Part shown: positions 58,347 through 64,000 of the stretch, in pieces
How the letters are laid out: each line of letters begins with the position of its first letter
Numbering within the stretch: the first letter of the stretch is position 1
From: an uncultured Marinobacter sp.
GTDB lineage: Bacteria > Pseudomonadota > Gammaproteobacteria > Pseudomonadales > Oleiphilaceae
Length of the DNA stretch: 64,000 bases
Direction of reading: 5' to 3'
NCBI RefSeq assembly: GCF_947488835.1
Contig: NZ_CANLBK010000002.1
Coordinates: 1 to 64,000 of the forward strand
The notes under the pieces: generated by a model
Seen by the model: only the letters and a program-made list of their open reading frames with translations
What the model was told of the DNA's origin: nothing
Database searches by the model: none
Program-made: the position numbers and the translations under genes

Positions 58347-59798
58347 TCAAAGTGCTGGGGCATAATGCTGTATGGTTTCAGTCCATTTGAGCCAGATGTA
58401 GCCCCCGCAAAACAACAGCCATGCCAGTGCTGCCGATACGCTCGTTACGTCCAGGGCAATAGGCACCCTGTCGAACCGGCTGAAGCTGGCCCTTATTGCG
58501 CCAGTGATCGCCAACCCGAGTAACAGACCCCCTACTATATCGCTGAACCAGTGTACGCCCAGGTAAAGCCGGCTGATGGCGACAGGTATCAACGGTAGTG
58601 AGAATAGTATGTAGGTTTGCCAGCGCTTCCGGGTGTGTGTTTCTGCCGCTATGAAGCTGGCCAGCATAGTGAAAAGCACTGTGATGCCTGTCGTGTGGCC
58701 GCTGGGAAAAGAGCCTGATGAAGGCGGGTTCATAACCTGATCCGGACGCACAGAGCCAATGGCGTATTTAAGGCCCCATACCAGAAAAATTGTCAGGATT
58801 GCGGCTGAAAAAACATGCACAGACGCTGCATAGTGGCCCCTGAACGCCAATGCAACGCACGCCAGGACGGCGGCGGCGATAAGAACAGTAGGGTCACCAA
58901 GTAGTGTGGCTGCAATGACTGGCGCATCCAGCAGTGGTTGGCGAAAATCACTGAACCAGTGCATCACCAGTTGATCGAACGGCGTGATCACGTCGGTCAT
59001 CGTTGCGAGCTGGCCCCAGAGAATGAACAGGGCAAGAGCGCCAAAAGCAAGCATCAGTGAAGCAAGTGGAAACTCGCTCTCTTTTGCTGGGCGTTCGTTG
59101 GAATAGAGGCGCCAAAAACGATGCGTTGTTTCGTACTGAGCCATCTTTCGCTGAAGCCACAAGTAGAGGCGGCTGTTGTCGCCAAGGCCCAGCTGAAAGC
59201 GGAAGATAACCAGATAGATGACAGCTAGAGTTGCCAGGCTGATGCCGGTAACCAAATACACGTGCGCTGGTGGCTGAAGTTCGCTGGCCAGTGCGCCGCC
59301 CACCAGAAAACCCGGCAAAATATAGGCCGGCGCCCAACCAATGGCTGAGCCAATGTTGAAGGCCAGAAAGCGGCGCCAAGGCATCAGCAGCGCGCCCGCA
59401 ACCAAGGGGATTATGGGGCGCAACGGCCCCACAAAACGCCCGATAATAACGCTCTTTCCGCCATGTAGCAGGAAGAAGGTTTCTGCTTTTCTGATGTGTT
59501 CCGGGTAATGGTTTAATGGCCATACACTTGCCAGACGTCCCTGAAACAGCCTGCCAATTGCAAAACTTACAGTGTCGCCGCTGACTGCACCCAGCCACGC
59601 CCAAACCAATACGGTCATAAGGGGCATGTCTATTTGAGCAGCCATAACCGAAAGGGTGAACAGGAAGGCAACGCCGGGCACAAGAATGCCGGCAATCGCC
59701 AAGGATTCAATAAATGCGGTGCTGAATAAAGCCAGAGATACCCAGCCAGGGTTGGCGCTCAGCCACGCAGTCAGATCTGAAAGCCAGGCGCTGCTCAT
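58347..59798 (-). CDS. Fused DedA-family / PAP2 phosphatase membrane protein
   Basis: A 483-residue membrane protein. The N-terminal half (about 1-200) is DedA-like, with AWLGAVSGDTVSFAIGR and GRFVGPLRPIIPLVAG. The C-terminal half (about 245-470) is a PAP2 lipid phosphatase with the three motifs intact: KYAIGSVRP (344-352), PSGH (365-368) and SRLYLGVHWFSD (409-420). DedA members are implicated in undecaprenyl-phosphate transport and PAP2 enzymes in undecaprenyl-pyrophosphate dephosphorylation. The fusion may couple both. It overlaps the GGDEF gene upstream by four bases. Confidence 0.92.
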   Translation of the reverse strand: MSSAWLSDLTAWLSANPGWVSLALFSTAFIESLAIAGILVPGVAFLFTLSVMAAQIDMPLMTVLVWAWLGAVSGDTVSFAIGRLFQGRLASVWPLNHYPEHIRKAETFFLLHGGKSVIIGRFVGPLRPIIPLVAGALLMPWRRFLAFNIGSAIGWAPAYILPGFLVGGALASELQPPAHVYLVTGISLATLAVIYLVIFRFQLGLGDNSRLYLWLQRKMAQYETTHRFWRLYSNERPAKESEFPLASLMLAFGALALFILWGQLATMTDVITPFDQLVMHWFSDFRQPLLDAPVIAATLLGDPTVLIAAAVLACVALAFRGHYAASVHVFSAAILTIFLVWGLKYAIGSVRPDQVMNPPSSGSFPSGHTTGITVLFTMLASFIAAETHTRKRWQTYILFSLPLIPVAISRLYLGVHWFSDIVGGLLLGLAITGAIRASFSRFDRVPIALDVTSVSAALAWLLFCGGYIWLKWTETIQHYAPAL

Positions 59799-60793
59799 GT
59801 GCGGAGCGTCTCTCCCGGGCTGAACCAGGCCGTATCAGCTCCGCGCTTGCGCGCTTCAAGCATGGCTTGATGGGCACGTTTTCGGAGAGTGTCGGTGCGG
59901 GTATCGCTGCTCCCGCGGGTCGTGCAGCCGAGGCTCACTGTAGCCTTGCCCGTCACAGGCCATTCGCTTTCGGAAATTGTCCTCCGGATACGTTCTGCAA
60001 TTACGCGTACACCTTCTTCAGGCGTGAAAGGCAGGATCAGGAAAAACTCGGAATCGTTCAATGTATACAGAGTGTCGCCAGCACGAATTACACCAAAAAG
60101 ATGTTGGGTCATGTTGTAAAACAGCGCTTGCATGCCTGGCTCGCCATAGAGTTTAGAGGCTTCGTCGGCGTAATCGATGGTCAGGTTTATTACTGAGAGG
60201 CTGTGACCGGTGGCAATGGCCCGGCTGATTTCTTTCTGCAGGGTTTCGTCAAGAAAACGGGCATTGTGAGCGCCGGTAACAGGATCAGTAATGGCAAGAT
60301 CTTCTGCAGATTGCGCCATGTGGTCATACTGCCATATATAAAGTGCAGCAACCGTCAGGACAATGAATAAGCCGCTGATAGCAATAATCGCATCGGCTGC
60401 CGGCTGCTTTATAAACAACTGGATCGACATGGGGATAAGCAGAAGCAAAGAAAGCATCAGGGCGTGGCGAAGGGGCAGTATGAGCAGATTAAGCAGCAAC
60501 AACGGCATGGCCCAGTGGGTAATACTGGTGCTGCCGATTGTAACCATCGCCGCCAAGAGGCCGCTGTTCAGGCTTGCGAGAATAATCAGGTGGCCTGGTG
60601 CCGAGAGTTGGCGCCGGCGACTCATGAGTGTGTAGGCCATGCCGCCAAGAGTCAGGGCGGCCATGCCAGCGGCAAGGTAGAATAGCTCGTAGAAGCCGTA
60701 TTGAAGGTTTTGCAGAGCCAGAGTAAATATAAACACGGTGGCAATGCCATAGCCAATACTGTGAGTCCAGGTTCTCAGCCGGGTTTCGGTCAT
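59795..60793 (-). CDS. Membrane GGDEF-like protein with degenerate catalytic motif and intact RxxD
   Basis: A 332-residue protein with about six membrane helices (about 12-155) and a GGDEF domain (about 168-330; DPVTGAHNARFLDE at the start). The signature reads NDSEF (246-250) instead of GGDEF, so diguanylate cyclase activity is unlikely. RAGD (237-240) lies exactly five residues before it, the canonical c-di-GMP inhibitory-site spacing. It overlaps both neighbours by four bases (ATGA), so three genes are translationally coupled. A c-di-GMP receptor role is inferred. Confidence 0.88.
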   Translation of the reverse strand: MTETRLRTWTHSIGYGIATVFIFTLALQNLQYGFYELFYLAAGMAALTLGGMAYTLMSRRRQLSAPGHLIILASLNSGLLAAMVTIGSTSITHWAMPLLLLNLLILPLRHALMLSLLLLIPMSIQLFIKQPAADAIIAISGLFIVLTVAALYIWQYDHMAQSAEDLAITDPVTGAHNARFLDETLQKEISRAIATGHSLSVINLTIDYADEASKLYGEPGMQALFYNMTQHLFGVIRAGDTLYTLNDSEFFLILPFTPEEGVRVIAERIRRTISESEWPVTGKATVSLGCTTRGSSDTRTDTLRKRAHQAMLEARKRGADTAWFSPGETLRT

Positions 60794-61806
60794 GGCGCAG
60801 ATCCCTCCGCACGAGGCTGGGTTGGGGGTGTAGTTGGTGACCGTGTGCTGTATGCCTGCGTCCGGTTGCCGCCCTGTTGCTGCGCCCGGCGCAGGGCATT
60901 TGCGGCGCTCTGCTGGAGGCTGTCGGCGTTGTCACCAATGTTCAGCCCGGCGATGCCGGTACTGACGGTCAGATTCATACCGTGGGTTTCCAGCAGTGCT
61001 CCCAGCCCCTTGCGGATCGACTCCGCCCGCAGGATGGCCTCTTGAGTGGCTATGCCGGGTAGTATCACCAGAAACTGCAGGTCTGCGGCCCGGTAGTAGG
61101 TATCAAAATCCCGCAGTTGAGAGTGCAGAAAGCGGCCAATTCTCGGGAGAATTGACCGGATATCTTCGTCAGGGTCGTTGTCGCTGGCGTGGGCATCCAG
61201 GCCGATCATAATGACGGACATATCCGTACCCTCGCGCTCGCTGCGCTGGATTTCCTTGTGCAGATCGGCAGAAAGATATTCACGGCTGGCGGCTTGAGTT
61301 AGCTCATCTGTGCGCCTCAGTGGGGCTAGTTGGCGGGTTTTATACTCGCGCAAAAATATGAGTACCGCAGAAAGCAGCACCGTTAGCAGGAGGGCGCTGA
61401 TCATCTGATGTCGGTCAGCTATGCCTTCTGCCCAGTGGGCTGCGGTCACCGCAAGAGCTACTATTACAATGGTTGTGGGCGCTGCGATGCTGCGGGGCAT
61501 CAGGGCAAACACAGCCAGCGGGAGTCCGTAGAGCCAGTGACTGAGAGCCCAGGGGCCTGTCCAGAAGCTGCTCATCAACAGGAGGATAAGCGCTACAAAA
61601 AACAGCCTTTGAACCATTGGCCATGGAGTGGTGCCTCGGCCGGGGTGAAAGCTGCGCCCGCTGATAATAACGCCGGCCGCAGCTGCGGCGCTTGCCGCGG
61701 TAAGCGGCTCGCCCAGTAAGGCGCACAAAACAGCAATTGCCACAAAAACGGCGAGGCTGGCGCGTGATAACCGGTTCAGCAAAAACTTATCGGCCGTCTG
61801 GGCCAT
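60790..61806 (-). CDS. Second membrane GGDEF-like protein with degenerate motif and intact RxxD
   Basis: A 338-residue protein, first gene of the operon. About six membrane helices span residues 17-152, followed by a GGDEF-like domain (about 165-310; RTDELTQAASREYLS). The signature position reads ADLQF (241-245). RDFD (232-235) is again exactly five residues upstream. The C-terminal tail is Pro/Thr/Gln-rich and probably disordered. Overall similarity to the downstream GGDEF protein suggests an old tandem duplication. Confidence 0.85.
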   Translation of the reverse strand: MAQTADKFLLNRLSRASLAVFVAIAVLCALLGEPLTAASAAAAAGVIISGRSFHPGRGTTPWPMVQRLFFVALILLLMSSFWTGPWALSHWLYGLPLAVFALMPRSIAAPTTIVIVALAVTAAHWAEGIADRHQMISALLLTVLLSAVLIFLREYKTRQLAPLRRTDELTQAASREYLSADLHKEIQRSEREGTDMSVIMIGLDAHASDNDPDEDIRSILPRIGRFLHSQLRDFDTYYRAADLQFLVILPGIATQEAILRAESIRKGLGALLETHGMNLTVSTGIAGLNIGDNADSLQQSAANALRRAQQQGGNRTQAYSTRSPTTPPTQPRAEGSAP

Positions 61807-61830
61807 GGTATTCGTCCTTTTTCGGGGTTC

Positions 61831-61853
61831 CCGTTGTACCGCAACGGTATAAT
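61831..61853 (+). promoter_or_regulatory. Putative proA promoter with adjacent inverted repeat
   Basis: A consensus TATAAT (61848-61853) directly follows an inverted repeat CCGTTG-TACCG-CAACGG (61831-61847), which fills the spacer between the -10 and any -35. It lies 25 bases upstream of the minus-strand GGDEF gene and 87 bases before proA, so a regulator bound here could affect both directions. Confidence 0.45.
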
Positions 61854-61939
61854 ATCTGTTTGGGGTGCGTACTTGAAACGGGAAAGGTAAAGTTAACCTC
61901 TATTTACTGAATTCTGGCAAAAATACATAGGGTAAAGGG

Positions 61940-63196
61940 ATGGATATTGCAGCTTATATGACCGAAGTCGGGCAGCAAGCCCGGGCAGCGGCGACACTCG
62001 TCGCCCGGTCTACCACTGAAGTGCGAAACCGGGCGCTTCTGGCAACGGCGGAGGCGCTGGATGCGGCGCGCAGTGAGCTGGCTGAGGCAAATGCTCGTGA
62101 CCTTGGTGCCGGGAAAGAAAGTGGTCTGGACGCTGCTATGTTGGACAGGCTGGAACTTACGCCTGCGCGGGTGGATGCCATGATTGAAGGTCTGCGGCAA
62201 GTTGCTTCCTTGCCTGACCCCATCGGTGCAATTACCGATATGACCTATCGCCCATCTGGCATTCAAGTGGGCAAGATGCGTGTGCCCTTGGGTGTTATCG
62301 GCATTATCTACGAATCCCGGCCCAATGTGACGGTTGAGGCTGCCAGCTTATGCCTGAAGTCTGGCAACGCCACGATTTTGCGCGGTGGTTCCGAATCTAT
62401 CCATTCCAACCAGGCCATTGCCTTGTGTTTGGCCCGGGGACTCGCAGATGCAGGCTTGCCGGAAACAGCTGTTCAGGTTGTCAAAACGACAGATCGAGCG
62501 GCGGTTGGTGAGCTGATTACCATGCCGGACTATGTGGATGTGATTGTGCCCAGGGGCGGTAAGGGACTGATTGAACGCATCAGCCGGGACGCGCGGGTGC
62601 CCGTTATCAAGCATCTTGATGGCGTTTGCCATGTGTATATCGACAGCCATGCAGACCCAGAGAAAGCTCTGAATGTAGCAGTAAATGCGAAAACCCACCG
62701 CTACGGCACATGCAATACAATGGAAACCCTGCTGGTGGACAAGGAAATTGCCGCCGATATGCTGCCACTGTTGAGCTCTGCTTTTACTGAAAAGGGTGTG
62801 GAGCTGCGGGGATGTCAGCAGACCCGGGAAATTCTTCCGGATATAAACGCGGCCACAGAGGCAGATTGGGAAGAGGAATATCTGGCGCCCGTTCTGGCCA
62901 TTCGTGTAGTGGACGGGTTGGATGGCGCCATTGCGCATATCAACCGATACAGCTCGCAGCATACTGACAGTATCATTACAGAGAACTACACCCGTGCCCG
63001 GCGCTTTATCACCGAGGTGGATTCAAGTTCTGTGATGGTCAATGCTTCCACCCGTTTTGCGGATGGCTTTGAGTATGGCCTTGGCGCTGAGATTGGCATC
63101 TCCACCGACAAGATACACGCCCGTGGGCCGGTTGGACTTGAAGGGTTGACCTCGCAAAAATACGTGGTGTTCGGCGATGGGCACATTCGGGCCTGA
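61940..63196 (+). CDS. proA: Glutamate-5-semialdehyde dehydrogenase
   Basis: Reduces gamma-glutamyl phosphate in proline synthesis with NADPH. The 418-residue product has the aldehyde-dehydrogenase fold, [36 protein letters not shown] and the catalytic cysteine in [13 protein letters not shown]. It overlaps nadD by one base (TGATG). ProB is not in the window. Confidence 0.98.
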   Translation: MDIAAYMTEVGQQARAAATLVARSTTEVRNRALLATAEALDAARSELAEANARDLGAGKESGLDAAMLDRLELTPARVDAMIEGLRQVASLPDPIGAITDMTYRPSGIQVGKMRVPLGVIGIIYESRPNVTVEAASLCLKSGNATILRGGSESIHSNQAIALCLARGLADAGLPETAVQVVKTTDRAAVGELITMPDYVDVIVPRGGKGLIERISRDARVPVIKHLDGVCHVYIDSHADPEKALNVAVNAKTHRYGTCNTMETLLVDKEIAADMLPLLSSAFTEKGVELRGCQQTREILPDINAATEADWEEEYLAPVLAIRVVDGLDGAIAHINRYSSQHTDSIITENYTRARRFITEVDSSSVMVNASTRFADGFEYGLGAEIGISTDKIHARGPVGLEGLTSQKYVVFGDGHIRA

Positions 63197-63852
63197 TGCA
63201 GATGCATGTAATTTATGGTGGAACCTTCGACCCGATACATCATGGGCATTTGCGCCTTGCGCTGGAGGTTGGCGAGCGGCTTCGAGGCGTGCCTGTAAGC
63301 TTGATGCCTTGCCATATTCCACCGCATAAGGGTGATACTGGCGCAACAGCCGAGCAAAGGCTGCGCCTGCTTGAGTTGGCGATTGCCGGTGAACCGCGCT
63401 TAAGCGTTGACGATCGAGAACTGCGCCGGGGAGGCGCTTCCTTCACAGCGGATACCTTGCGCCAACTGCGCAAAGAGTTGGGTGCCAAGGTGCCGCTGGC
63501 TATGGTTGTAGGTACCGATGCCTTTGCCGGCCTTGATCGCTGGAATGACTGGCGGGAAATTCCTGAGTTGGCTCACATTATTGTTGTGCAGCGCCCGGGC
63601 ATAGTGTTGGACCCGAAAGGTGAGCCGGCCAGGTTGCTGGAAGAGCGCAGTGTTGGTAACGCGGAAGTTCTATACCGCAGTGCCTCCGGGAAGATTCTTA
63701 ACCTGAATCCGCCCTGGCTGGATATTTCAGCAACCGGCATCCGTGACCGGATTGGCCGTGGCCTGTCACCCCGTTATCTGGCTCCGGATGCAGTCTTGGC
63801 GGAGATTCAACGTATGGGGCTTTACGGGGCATGCCCCGCAAAGAACTTTTAG
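63196..63852 (+). CDS. nadD: Nicotinate-nucleotide adenylyltransferase
   Basis: Makes deamido-NAD from nicotinate mononucleotide and ATP. The 218-residue product has the nucleotidyltransferase motif GGTFDPIHHGHL (9-20) and the C-terminal ISATGIRDRI that replaces the common ISSTxxR. It is coupled to proA and precedes rsfS, the usual proA-nadD-rsfS order. Confidence 0.98.
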   Translation: MQMHVIYGGTFDPIHHGHLRLALEVGERLRGVPVSLMPCHIPPHKGDTGATAEQRLRLLELAIAGEPRLSVDDRELRRGGASFTADTLRQLRKELGAKVPLAMVVGTDAFAGLDRWNDWREIPELAHIIVVQRPGIVLDPKGEPARLLEERSVGNAEVLYRSASGKILNLNPPWLDISATGIRDRIGRGLSPRYLAPDAVLAEIQRMGLYGACPAKNF

Positions 63853-63922
63853 TGCTACAATCGCGATCGAAAATGACTTTTCGGGTGGCCATTCCGGCCG
63901 GCACCCGGACAACAGGGTAATT

Positions 63923-64000
63923 ATGCACGCAGAGCAACTCAAAGATCTGATAGTGAATGCACTTGAAGATGTGAAAGCAAAAGACATCAGCGTTGTTGAT
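63923..64000 (+). CDS. rsfS: Ribosome silencing factor RsfS (5' part only)
   Basis: The first 26 codons of RsfS (MHAEQLKDLIVNALEDVKAK, then DISVVD) reach the window edge. The protein binds L14 and blocks subunit joining in stationary phase. The ATG lies after AACAGGG and 70 bases past nadD, the standard position for this gene. Confidence 0.88.
   Translation, partial: MHAEQLKDLIVNALEDVKAKDISVVD

Overview
The window is a chromosomal housekeeping segment of a Gram-negative gammaproteobacterium. Gene content and order (leuA after an rRNA operon, rimI-prfC, rplM-rpsI-petABC-sspAB, rsmI-lpoA-yraN-diaA, a full dcw cluster running into lpxC, DUF721/dciA, M23 peptidase, secA, argJ and a MutT fusion) match the Pseudomonas/Marinobacter type of arrangement. 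Moderate GC and marine-style gene content make Marinobacter or a close relative the best guess. This is inference from order and protein sequence, not from a database search.

Layout: 1-98 holds the 3' end of a 5S rRNA and its terminator. 198-5525 holds leuA, a divergent holD-like gene, rimI, prfC and a TatD nuclease. 5557-10664 holds ribosomal proteins L13/S9, the cytochrome bc1 complex and SspA/SspB. 10662-13522 (minus strand) holds diaA, yraN and lpoA, divergent from rsmI. RNase P RNA follows at about 14606-14966. 15176-33394 is the dcw cluster from mraZ to ftsZ plus lpxC, nearly all tightly packed or overlapping, led by a clear promoter and four MraZ-type boxes. 33406-40256 holds dciA, an M23 peptidase, secA, argJ and the MutT-TenI fusion, followed by moaC and ribA. 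41607-45602 (minus) is the isoprenoid block NRDE-xseB-ispA-dxs. 45706-48821 holds a TauE-type permease, lgt, thyA and folA. The rest is a mosaic: a DEAD-box helicase, a hotdog thioesterase, a haloalkane-dehalogenase-like hydrolase, an AI-2E-type permease, a small exported peptidoglycan-binding protein, ilvD, an HDOD protein with a Lon-substrate-domain protein, a three-gene minus-strand operon (two GGDEF proteins and a DedA-PAP2 fusion), and proA-nadD-rsfS.

Functionally, much of the window serves the cell envelope: peptidoglycan precursor synthesis and division (dcw), LpoA, lipid A (lpxC), isoprenoid chain supply (dxs, ispA), lipoprotein maturation (lgt) and Sec export.

The most unusual unit is the operon at 58347-61806. 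Two membrane GGDEF proteins have lost the catalytic GGDEF signature, yet both keep an RxxD inhibitory-site motif at the canonical five-residue distance. They are translationally coupled to a protein fusing a DedA-type domain with a PAP2 phosphatase. This suggests c-di-GMP receptors linked to lipid-carrier recycling. Other points for a second look are a dehalogenase-fold protein with Asn in place of the nucleophilic Asp, a 111-bp long-armed inverted-repeat element between thyA and folA, a palindrome over the -35 region of petABC, and a DiaA that has lost sugar-phosphate ligands but keeps the C-terminal Leu-Phe pair. I saw no phage, insertion sequence, CRISPR array or tRNA gene.
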